DNA of 64,000 bases from Rosa chinensis (Eukaryota > Streptophyta > Magnoliopsida > Rosales > Rosaceae): positions 124,001 through 188,000 of the forward strand of contig NW_020126829.1 in NCBI RefSeq assembly GCF_002994745.2, in the 5' to 3' direction. This document shows, one piece after another, positions 21,202 through 30,526 of this stretch. Under the pieces are notes generated by a model that was not told where the DNA came from, did no database searches, and saw nothing but the letters and a program-made list of their open reading frames with translations. The translations under genes were made by a program, and so were the position numbers. Each line of letters starts with the position of its first letter. Position 1 is the first letter of the stretch.

Positions 21202-21419
21202 TGTTCAAGGAAATCTTAATTTGTGTTTAGCCCAAACTCTAGGTTACTTGACCTAGTGGTAATAGGATTTAATTAGAAGGATCTAGAATCCTAATCAATG
21301 TAGAATTACTTTCTTTGTATGATTGAGATTCTATGCATTGTAATCCTCTATATAAAGAGGCCCCTATTATCAATGAGAATACACAGCGAATTTCTCTCAA
21401 TTTATGATTCCCTAAAACA
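21202..21419 (+). repeat. E2 3' LTR
   Basis: 218 bp, 5 differences from the 5' LTR, followed by TSD TTATT. Confidence 0.95.
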
Positions 21420-21471
21420 TTATTTTATTTTACCTAAAAAGGCAAAGACGACTCATTATTTAAGTCTTTAA

Positions 21472-21847
21472 TGGTGCGTTTGGATGAGAAAATTATAAAA
21501 TCCGTAGAAATTTATAAATGATGGAATCTTTAACTCCATCAATCTAAAATTCCATTAATTGCAATTTCTATTGTTTGGGAAAGTTTAAAACAAATGAAAA
21601 GATAAAATAGAAAAAAACTCTTGTTTTGGAAATAAAAATTGAATACTGCAAAGGAATTCGTAAATGACACCTATTTTGGTGGAAATTGAAGTGAGGAATT
21701 TAAATAACGAATTCCTTCGTTTTTTTCCACAGAGAAATTTAAAATTACCAATCTGGTAATGCCAAACAATGGAATTAGCTTTTAGGAATTATGAAATCTT
21801 CACTTTCAATTAAATTCCATAATTTTTTCCCTCATCCAAACACACTC
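21472..21847. mobile_element. PIF/Harbinger-like MITE (376 bp)
   Basis: Terminal inverted repeats are GGTGCGTTTGGATGAG on the left and the complement of CTCATCCAAACACACT on the right. The 3-bp target duplication is TAA (21469-21471, 21848-21850). AT-rich interior, no coding frame. Confidence 0.75.
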
Positions 21848-21921
21848 TAAAGTTAGCTTAAGTAGTAAGGTGGAATTGAGAATTATATTAAATATTTAGA
21901 ACTAGATTAAATCAGGAGTTT

Positions 21922-22848
21922 TATTTATTTATTTATTTAATCAAACCCAATCGGGCGTATATCATTCATCGAAAGCCAGAATGAGCCATTACATATCCTC
22001 TCTCAACCGTCACAGGGTATATAAAAAGTTTGTGGTGGTGCCACAACAATACATAGATTAGGTCTTCTCATTTAATAGTTCTATGCTCATTGAAAAAAGC
22101 AAGCCTATAAACTATGTTAACACTACAACATAGTAAATATGTAAAATAACTAAGACTCCTTGATGCTTACTAAAAACTAACAAGCATAGATCCCAAAATA
22201 AAAGGGAATTATTAGAAATAAAAAAAAACTAAATAATGACCCAATAAGCCCAAAAGAGCAAACGGGCCTTCAGGCAGTATTCAAGCCTAATAGACCAAGC
22301 CAACATGTGGGCCATTTCCAGCCACCCGGCTCAATTCTGCAGCTCCATCCACAGTCAAACTTGCGTCGGGCCACCAACACTTCCCGTCACCGACCACCAA
22401 ACGGCAGTTGACTCCTGCCGTCTTGGTTCACCCAACACTAGCCTGCAAAGGATCTCTGCACAAGGATCCAAATCAAAACGTCCAAACGTGAAGAGCCAAG
22501 CTTGCAAGCCATTGAACCCAAACAACCGGTCTTCGATTTACTCCAACCAGCCACCAGATCCGGCTCGCCAACCCTGACGTCCACCAGACGCAGCTCCGTC
22601 CTGGCAAAGACCCCAGTCCGCCGCCGCAACTCAGCTCCACCCTTCGACTGAGAGGAAGGAAAAGCCACACCCCGTCCGATCCCAGTCACCGAGCCTGGGA
22701 TACGCCTTAGAAGAAAACTACCCATCCGGCCACACTGATCCTACGCCAGCAAGGCCAATATCGAGGAGAAGCCGGACAGGCGAGGCGTCCTTTAGGGTTT
22801 TTCTCTCAGAGAGAGTTTTTAGGATTTCAGTTTTTTTTTTACAATTAT
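21922..22848 (-). mobile_element. Internally deleted LINE derivative, 17-bp TSD
   Basis: The insertion is bounded by GATTAAATCAGGAGTTT at 21905-21921 and 22849-22865. On the minus strand it starts with an L1-like 5' leader (CTCTCTGAGAGAAAAACCCTA near 22810). It ends with TTTCGATGAATGATATACGCC and an (AAAT)n tail at 21922-21940. The enzyme-coding part is absent. The frame at 22725-22438 (minus, 95 codons) is unrecognised and probably belongs to the leader. Confidence 0.75.
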
Positions 22849-22865
22849 GATTAAATCAGGAGTTT

Positions 22866-23584
22866 AATTTCTCTTTAATGTAACGAAAAAACGAGACAAC
22901 CGATTATTTGCATGAAGACAAAGTTATATAAATTTATGACCCATCATATAAGAGGGTTGTTACAAAGAGCCACAACATAGTGAATTTCACTTCTCACATG
23001 TTCATTCCGGAATAATACTAGGATAAAAAGTAAGTTTAAAACTCTCACTTGGATCGGCACATCATTTAGAAATTGCACTAGGGAATGCCGCGTCCAAAAC
23101 CGAATTAATAGCAAGGTAACTTTACAAAGATTTGATAAAAATTGGAAACAGCTTAATGCTTCCTCTCCAGCCACCACTCTGTATCGTCAACATGCAACAA
23201 GTATTGTAACAATCTGGCTTCGACAATTGTACTAGTACAGCTCAAGTTTAGTTCTCTGCTGTACAATTTCGATGAAGATGGAGAAAATGAACAGGTTCTG
23301 CTTATGAAATTGCTACGGACTATAGTAATATCCCCTCTATATGATCTTAAACAAAAATCATGGCAACAACCAAACTTTCTATATGTTCTAATATGGAATA
23401 CCTTACTCTTATCAAACCTTACATTGTTGGAGCTAGAATTAGTATATCAGTATATGTATTCACCAAAAAACTAGAAACCAGAGGAAATGCAAGAATCTTT
23501 CAATTTTGGTGTAGGATTTAGTTGTTAAACTTCTCTCTTTAATTCAGCCGCTTTTAGTAATGAGAACTTGCCAACTTATTAATG
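22866..23584. other. RLK copy B downstream flank
   Basis: Parts match 30400-30510 plus 34757-34880 (TCGATGAAGATGG, CTGCTTATGAAATTGCTA) and also 52920-53010 downstream of copy C (ACTAGAGGAAATGCAAGA). It is the 3' flank of the duplicated RLK unit. No gene. Confidence 0.7.
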
Positions 23585-23850
23585 GTTATGGTGCCGAACA
23601 GCTCAGAAAGGCAAGAGGTCCTGGCTGTTGATAGTTCTTTTGCCACAAAATGCATGGTGGGTCGTGAGTCGTGACTCCGAATTACTGCTGGTGCAGGCCA
23701 AGGCCATTGTAACTAAGGAATCCACTTGCACTGCTAATTGACTTGAATAAGGAGACCAAAGTCGATGGTCAAGCAAATCCTTCAAAAGCAATTCTCCATT
23801 TTCCGATAGAGAAGTCAGTAGCTCCCCTGGATGCCTTCCCATCATGCACC
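23585..23850 (-). pseudogene. RLK copy B, last kinase exon remnant
   Basis: This aligns with exon 2 of copy C (53384-53029): [29 protein letters not shown], here split by small indels after DHRL and again near the end. In these kinases it encodes the C-terminal lobe. Homology stops sharply at about 23840 (…CCCATCAT), where copy C continues toward its splice acceptor. So the exon start and intron are missing. The rest of copy B begins at 25278, with 1.4 kb of unrelated DNA between. Confidence 0.85.
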
Positions 23851-24122
23851 GGAGGACCACACCGCCCACCAACAACCAACGCTGGAGTCCGGCACTGGCT
23901 CGGGCAACGGGAATCCAGATGTTTGTGATCGATGGATACAATCTGACAAGGAGGTTGGCTTGGGTAAACCGATGAAGCAGAAGAAAGTTTCTCTAACTCT
24001 GAGAAGATTGCATTTGCAACTTCTTGATGATAAGCTAATAACCCAAACAACATAATGATGACCATTGCTCCTTTCTTTTCTTTTTGAGAATGATTACCAT
24101 TGCTCCTAAACCCCCAGTTCAC
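23769..24122 (-). CDS. Chimeric open frame fused to RLK exon, unknown
   Basis: A 117-codon frame runs from 24122 into the RLK remnant in a different frame from the kinase. Near its start it has a hydrophobic, signal-like stretch (MVIIMLFGLLAYHQEVANA), followed by Cys/Pro-rich sequence. Nothing in it matches a family I know. Because it crosses the break point at about 23840 it may be a chance frame; I list it because it is the only long frame over the junction. Confidence 0.2.
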   Translation of the reverse strand: MNWGFRSNGNHSQKEKKGAMVIIMLFGLLAYHQEVANAIFSELEKLSSASSVYPSQPPCQIVSIDHKHLDSRCPSQCRTPALVVGGRCGPPVHDGKASRGATDFSIGKWRIAFEGFA

Positions 24123-24715
24123 GAATCAAAATATTAGTCCATATAGTATCCCTACACTCTCTTCGAAAAAGAAAAAAAGAAAAAATATAGCAAAGGAATA
24201 TAATTTTTGGAGAACAATCTTTACGCTCTGGATTCTCTATAATTTAGCATTGCACAATTTCTTTATTTCAGTGGCCAATTGTTCAATAAGTCCAAACTTA
24301 TCTCTACATCCTTCTATTTGAAATCCAAACCGACTAAGCAGAGCGAGTTCAATGTACCCATGCCAAATGGGCATGTATCTGCTTCAGCCTATCACTCTGC
24401 AAACGAAGAAGAGATAAATGAAAAACTGTCTTCTCAAAGACAAAATCAGTTTCATCCACAACTATTTTAGAAGAAATGCAACTTGTGCTTCCATTAATTT
24501 CACTTGAAATAATTTTTTTTTATCAGAAATAAAAGAATGCATAGAATTGTGATTTTGTGCTCACGATCCTTGCACATAGGGATAATTAGGTGGTGTAGTG
24601 CTAGTGCATGACCGGCCATATATACAATTACATGATCGAAAGATGCAGCTAGAAACTCCTATAAAACCCCACCCCAATCCCAATCCCAATCCCAATCCCA
24701 AATCCAAATTCATCG
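23851..24715. other. Unassigned DNA between RLK copy B parts
   Basis: It replaces the kinase middle of copy B. It includes a (CCCAAT)n run at 24667-24702 and a TATAAAA box at 24660. Otherwise AT-rich with no supported gene. Confidence 0.5.
24660..24666 (+). promoter_or_regulatory. TATA box before the inverted repeat
   Basis: CCTATAAAACCCC, 56 bases before the left arm starts and 87 before the ATG at 24747. This is a plausible core promoter position. Confidence 0.45.
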
Positions 24716-25184
24716 ATTCATCTGTGTGTTGCATTCATAGAGAACGATGGCACAAAAGACTTGCAAGCGCTATATGGCTTTTGTCGTCACTGTTCTGGCT
24801 TTGGTCTGCAGTCTGACGTCATCATATACACCCTGCCAAGGTCACCTACCGAGTACTCAAGCTTTACTAGTTGGGATACAATATAGAATCGGGACCCGTA
24901 GGGCAACTTGTTTTAGATTTATAATCAACAACGTTATTTCTGTAGTAATCAAAGCCGATTACTACTTCTTTCAACAGATCAGATTAATTTTACTAACTAG
25001 TTACCCTACGGGTCCCGATTCTATATTGTATCCCAAGTTCCGAACTAGTACAGCTTGAGTACTCGGTAGGGTGTATATGATGACGTCAGACTGAAGACCA
25101 AAGCCAGAGCAGTGACGACAAAAGCCATATAGCTTGCAAGTCTTTAGTGACATCGTTCCCTACGCAAGCAATACACAGACGAAT
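24716..25184. repeat. Large inverted repeat (about 190-bp arms, 90-base loop)
   Basis: The left arm is 24716-24908 and the right arm 24999-25184. The right arm reverse-complemented matches the left almost base for base over blocks such as GGCTTTTGTCGTCACTG and CAGTCTGACGTCATCATATA. Differences are a 12-13-base insertion in the left arm (near 24833), an 8-base insertion in the right (near 25035), a 2-base gap and scattered mismatches. The loop has its own hairpin, GTAGTAATC-AAAGCC-GATTACTAC, at 24942-24965. A transcript would fold into a long hairpin. No target duplication or classic TIR was found at the ends. Confidence 0.9.
24747..25058 (+). CDS. Small secreted-type peptide frame in the repeat arm
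   Basis: ATG at 24747 opens a 103-codon frame starting MAQKTCKRYMAFVVTVLALV. It has a basic start, a hydrophobic core and small residues (CSLTSS), which is a good signal-peptide pattern. After about residue 45 the frame passes through the loop into the opposite arm, so its C-terminal half is unlikely to be the original protein. A TATA box lies upstream. I read it as the 5' end of a small secreted-protein gene copied here with an inverted duplicate. The family is unknown. The right arm carries the same start but with a 2-base deletion that shifts its frame. Confidence 0.4.
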   Translation: MAQKTCKRYMAFVVTVLALVCSLTSSYTPCQGHLPSTQALLVGIQYRIGTRRATCFRFIINNVISVVIKADYYFFQQIRLILLTSYPTGPDSILYPKFRTSTA

Positions 25185-25277
25185 AAAGATTATTTACAAA
25201 CACAAGTGCTGGCCTATTAGTCATGAGCCTGTTATTTTTTGCTTAAACAAATGTGTACCGAAACAGAGATAGAACCA

Positions 25278-28004
25278 TCAACCGCGGGTGTCCAAAACAA
25301 TTTCATTCTCATTAACTTCCACGACTTTGCCTCTGCCCAATACAGCCTTGTAGACACTACCAAATCCTCCTCTTCCAATGAGGTATTTTTCATCAAAGTT
25401 CTCAGTGGCGGTGATGATTTCAGAAAATGAAAATTTTTCTTCTCTTCTCTTTATTGTTGAATCAAAACTTTCAGCCAGCTCAGGATGATCGCTTTCCCCT
25501 AGCTTTGATCTCTTGCAGAAATTAAGGGTCACAGAAATTATGGTCACAATCAACAATAGACCACAAATGGGAACAAGGACACCAAGAAGAATTTTCTTAT
25601 TGGACTTTTTGGGATCTGAAGTGCATGGAGTTAGTCCCTCTGTTTCTCCACACAAACCACCATTTCCAATGAAAGCATTATCCGGAAGTTTCTTTTGGAA
25701 AAAGCCGCCTGTTGGGATTGGACCTGTCAAGCTGTTGTAAGAAAAATCAATGTCGACAAGACTAACCATTCTGGAAAATGTTGATGGGATATTCCCGGAG
25801 AGTTGGTTATGCGAGACATTAAGAATCTCCAGCATTATAAGCTTGGCAAGGTTTAATGGTAGTGATCCCGAGAATGTATTGCTGCTTAGGTCCAACAAGT
25901 ACTGCAGGTGTAGATTACCAATCTCCTCTGGTATTCCACCTGATAATTTGTTGTGGCTTATGTTCAAGCTTGTTAACCTCTCAAACGTTCTAGGGTCGAC
26001 TGGTAATACCCCTGTAAAATTATTATCAGACAAATCAAGAAACTCAAACCTTGTCAATTTGCCAAGAAACCGAGAAATAACTCCTGTCAAGTAGTTCCTG
26101 CTGAGACTGAGATTGAACAACAAGCTTAGATTCCCAATGGCAACTGGAAATTCCCCACTGAATTCATTGGAGCCTAGGTTTAGCTTCTGCAATTGTCTTA
26201 ACTGCCCAAGCTCAGGTGGGATTTGACCAGAAATTCTATTTCCGTCCATTTGCATATCCGTGATGTTTTTGCATTCTCCCCATCGTGGTGAGAGTTCACC
26301 AAAAAATTTGTTCTGCCTATGATAAATTAATTCAAGACTGGGATGGACACCAAATGCATTGGTAATGTTTCCGGTGAATTGGTTTTCATCAAGCCGGACT
26401 CTAGACAAAGCTGAACAATTTCTCAACCACTCAGGCAATGTCCCTGTGAAATTGTTATGATTCACTACAAAAGTTTCCAGAGCAAATCTACTACACAGTT
26501 CTTGCGGTAATTCTCCAGAGAATTTGTTCCTTGAAAGTCTAACAGTAGTCAAGTTAGGAATGTGTCTGCCAAAATCACTGGGAATGGTTCCCGTTAAATT
26601 ATTGCTGGACACAGAAAAGAATTGGAGGGTAGTGAGGAGAGAAATGGTGTTTGGCAATTCCCCATCAAGTTTGTTGCTAGAGAGATCCAATTTTGTCAAA
26701 ACTTGCAAGTTTCCTATGTCTGAGGGAATTGATCCAGAGAAGTTATTGCTGTGCAGATTGAGGATATCAAGTCTTTTCGACAGGCCAAGTTCTGCTGGAA
26801 GGTTCCCACTGAGTCTATTGTTTTGGAGTTGCAAAGAGATCATTTCAGTCCAATTGGAGACCAGAAGGCAAGATTGGCCCAGTAAATAGATTATCAGATA
26901 ACCCCAACTCCACCAAGCTTTTAAGATTGGACAAGGATAGAGGCAGTTCCCCACTGAGTTTATTCACAGCCAAGGCCAAATAAGAGAGGTTTGTACAAAG
27001 ACCAAGGTCAGAAGGGATTGAAGAGTTCAAGGAATTCTCACCAAGGTAAGGTGCTGAAGCTCCCTGAGTTGGCCTACAGAGGATGGGATTTTGCTTTCAA
27101 GGGAATTGTTAAACAGGTCAACCCGTTGCAGACCAGATATGAAGCCAATATCTTCAGGAATTGTACCATTGAAGTTGTTTTGTGCCAAATGTAGGTGTTT
27201 AAGCTTGGGAAAGTTATATGGCATTGGCCCTTGGAATAGGTTATTGGTGAGATTGAGATATTCAAGCTTAACCATGTTGGTAACTACCAGTTTCGGTATC
27301 TGGCCAGTCAAACGATTTCCAGACAAATCCAGGAAGGTCATGTTCCTACATTCAGATATAAATTCTGGGAATTCTGAATCCAAATTGTTCAGAGAAAGAT
27401 CCAGGTATGTTAACAAAGGAAAGCCTGAAAATTTAGACCAGTTAGGAGTGTCTAACTTGTTCCTTCCAAGAAGCAAATATTGTACCTTTTTGAGACTGTC
27501 CAGCTGATAGGGAATGGTACCATTAAGATTGTTGTTGTAGAGACTTAGAAACTGAAGCTCCGTTAATTTGCCCATTTCCGCCGGAACTTCCTGTCCAAAC
27601 AGATTGTTGCCCAAATCCAAGATTGTTAGCTTGCCAAGATTACCAATGGAATATAGACCCTGTGAAACTGTTACCATTGAGGTTGAAAAGAAAGAGATCG
27701 AGAAACTTGTTGAAATTGAACTGAGTTAGTGTTGCAGTGATGTGAAAGTTTGAGAGGTCAATTTCGGAGACTGCTTTGGTGTTGGGGTCGCAGACAATCG
27801 CAGTCCAGTTGCAGAGGTTATTTATGTTTGTGAGGGACCATGAATTGAGAAAAGGTAGTGCATAATCAAAGCTGTTCTTCCAGCTTATGAGAGCTTCAGC
27901 CTGTGCTCTTGGTGATGAGGTGGCCTTCAATGGAAGCAGAGAGATTAAGATCGATCGAATATATGAAGGACAAGAAGAAGAGGAGGCTTCTGAACTCCTT
28001 TCAT
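25278..28004 (-). pseudogene. LRR receptor-like kinase copy B (truncated in kinase)
   Basis: A minus-strand LRR-RLK of the MIK2-like type, normally a plasma-membrane receptor for extracellular peptides. ATG at 28004 opens a signal peptide, but a stop follows after LHIFDRS. The LRR cap (AEALISWKNSF..LCNWTAIVC) lies at 27930-27750. Frame changes occur near 27650, 27030 and 26880. From 26954 a long open stretch holds about 17 LRRs, the membrane span ILLGVLVPICGLLLIVTII, and the start of the kinase with its Gly-rich loop GRGGFGSVYKAV. At KVVEV the frame leaves kinase sequence and stops at 25278, before the catalytic Lys region is complete. The HRD and DFG motifs are absent; only the last exon remains, at 23585-23850. 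Not functional. Confidence 0.9.
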
Positions 28005-29870
28005 GGTTTTGATCAGCTTTAGTGTTATTTCTCTCAGATCAATGAAGAAGTAACAGGTCTGGTTAGTATTCTAAATGTTGGATGAGATTACTAACATTAG
28101 CATAGCATACAGAATATGCAAAGAAGAAATGTGGATGGTTACTTTGAAAGTTCAGGTAATTAATTATTGTAATTCGTATAGAATATGACTCAGACTCAAG
28201 TTTTGTTCTCCAATATAAATCAATTCCTTTTGGATGACTTAGAATCATCAACATTGGATTTTTCCTCTGGACTCTTGGAAGATGACTTATGGTTGTTGTA
28301 AATTGTAATCAAGTTATTTGTTTCTTTTCTTTCAACATGCTAGCTAAGTAGTCTTCGGTCTTCCTATCATATGCTTAGTGAGGTGTGTGGTTTCTTCGTG
28401 ATTGTTATTACCTGTTTGTTCCTTATGTATATTATAATTGTTTCTGTCTGAAGCTTGCTATTTTCTATTTTTGGTTTGATGCACTAATTAATAGGCCTAG
28501 AGTTTCTACGAAGACTGAAAATTTCCAGAGTTTCCACATATGGGAAAAACCTAAAATGGTAGAGTATAAGGATTCTAATGGGTCTGCAATCTTAAAAACA
28601 AACTGAATATGGAAATTAAGCCACCGCTAGTCCTATAATTAACATAATATGTATTCACAATAGTATCTCACCAAGACACTGGCATAGCTAGGGGGTAGCA
28701 TATATATGATATAATCATGATATGCGTGAACAACATCACATAACTTGAAATAACTTGAACAAGTTCTAACCTTCTATGTCAGTTTAACAACATATCATTC
28801 CCCTCCTGTGTCTCTAAATTTGAAGTTCTAGTTGGACTACTAATTTTCCTGTATGACAACAAATTACCATTTTACAGATAAATCAAGCATACAATAATCT
28901 GAATATAAAAACATGCATATTGCATTCCCAGTACTCCCCTTAATTCTCATCAGAACATGAGAAGAATGAAACTTAGAATAAATTCAAACGAAAAAAAATA
29001 TCACAATATAAGCTGGTCTTGCATAATTTAAAGAGAGAATAAAAAAAGAACAAGAAAAGAACAGAACAGAAAGATATTCCAACAAACCTGGTCTTGCATT
29101 TCGTACGAAATGGAGTAAGACGTGACCGTCCACGAAATGAGGCATCACCACTGGTTCCCTCAAATTTGAAAATCATTAACTCGTTTTGTTTAGGAACTCC
29201 AGTATGGTTATTCAGAAGTACTTCACCACTCTCTCAAATCCCAAGCATCTTGAACACAACTTCTGGACTTTTAGTTAATAATTTATAACCATACTCTTCT
29301 TCTAGGCACTATTTCAAAACACAAGCACTTTTGCCATATATTAGATCTCTCCAAAGGCAAGGGATTCCTCATATTTTGAAATAAAGCAAATAACTGTATC
29401 CCTCAAATCTCCAAGTATCTTTATCTCAGCCAAATATTTCACTGGACGTACATATCAATCGACACAGTAAACGTCCTCACATGATTGAGACCAATGTAGC
29501 ACACCATTGACTAGAGCATGTGTATCAGAGAGCGTCGCCGTTTTGGTTGTTTGATTGGATGGTTTTGCACTTTTTGCGGCGGTTGAGGATTAGAGAGCGC
29601 CTTGATTTGCATACTGCTCTGCATTTGGGTAAAGATTTGACGGGCAACCTCCTGTATGAGATTGATTGTATTGATCCATTTTCAGGTGACATTTTGCTTT
29701 AATGTTTCGATGCAAGAGTTGGGGCTTTTGGGTTTTAGTTGCTGCTGGTTCCGAAGCGATGAAAGGTCGGGAGGGTTGAATGAAATAGGAAATAGTACTG
29801 GCCTAATGGGAGAAAAGAAACCAGGACTCTGTTTTGGACTTTTGGGGCAAAATGTATTAATTTAAAAAAA
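28005..29870. other. RLK copy B upstream flank
   Basis: AT-rich. 28005-28330 matches 681-1028. 28575-28620 and 29510-29860 match 11331-11860. It is the upstream arm of the duplicated unit. The only coding hint is the small paralogous peptide near 29690-29520 (minus). A purine-rich/AT stretch covers 28980-29080. Confidence 0.6.
29520..29692 (-). pseudogene. Paralogue of the 11467-11649 small frame
   Basis: On the minus strand ATG (MSPENGSIQ) near 29692 matches MSLENQSVQ. After a one-base shift the peptide QEVARQIFTQMQSSMQ follows and then NPQPPQ. Conservation with 11467-11649 but a shifted frame suggests a decayed exon of an unrecognised gene. Confidence 0.3.
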
Positions 29871-30510
29871 AAAAAAATTAACAAATCATCAGATCCATTC
29901 TTCTAACTCAAAGTCGGATCTACGATTACCATTTTTTTTTTTTAAAGAAAGTCGGATCTACGCAGCGACTGACCTTTCCAATCATTAAAATTGCAAAAAA
30001 GGGAGTTTTACAATATCCAGACGTAACAAAGTAGCCACTAAACTAACTATGGGCCAAAGAATCGTCGAGTCCAAATGCCGACGTACCAACTGAATCACCC
30101 TCGAGAAGGAAATACATGAGGTGTAGCCATCTCCACCCATTGATTAGTGAATGCACGTGATTGAGTGACCCTTTTGAGTTTTGAGTCCCAGTTAAAAATC
30201 GCATCACAATAGGCAATTGTGATATGACGTCATGAGAAAAACACAGTGACCACGTGGGTCGAACCTGTTCTCAGAGGAAAACTAAAAAAAAAACAAAAAG
30301 ACAAAAGTAAAAGACATGCCCAAACAGGCAAAATTAATTTTAGGCAATGTCCTGGGTAGGGTAGCCAGGCCGTTATCAGGTCTGCTAATAACTGTCAACC
30401 GTAGCATGCAACGAGGATTGTAACAATCTGGCTTGAATAATACAGCTCAAGTGTAATTTTCTGTTGCATAATTTCGATGAAGATGGTAAACTTTTCTGCT
30501 TATGAAATTG
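29871..30510. other. Intergenic; start of another RLK 3'-flank copy
   Basis: 29871-30360 holds A/T runs and nothing supported. 30380-30510 matches 23200-23330, so a further copy of the RLK downstream flank begins here and continues after the L1 at 34757. Confidence 0.5.
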
Positions 30511-30526
30511 CTATGACCGTACGTAG

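Larger units (their letters stand above)
14963..21419 (+). mobile_element. Ty1/Copia retrotransposon E2, defective
   Basis: LTRs at 14963-15180 and 21202-21419 are 218 bp each, TGTTC...AAACA, flanked by TSD TTATT (14958-14962, 21420-21424). They differ at 5 of 218 positions by eye. The element carries the same primer-site type and gene order as E1 and E3. Gag has one early stop and later frame changes. Pol is fragmented into frames below 140 codons and has lost the RT active site. Internal damage is heavier than the LTR divergence suggests. Confidence 0.95.

Noticed and set aside
24942..24965. 9-bp perfect hairpin in the loop of the large inverted repeat, considered as a terminator
   Set aside because: No eukaryotic terminator role is known for such a hairpin, so it is reported only as part of the inverted repeat.
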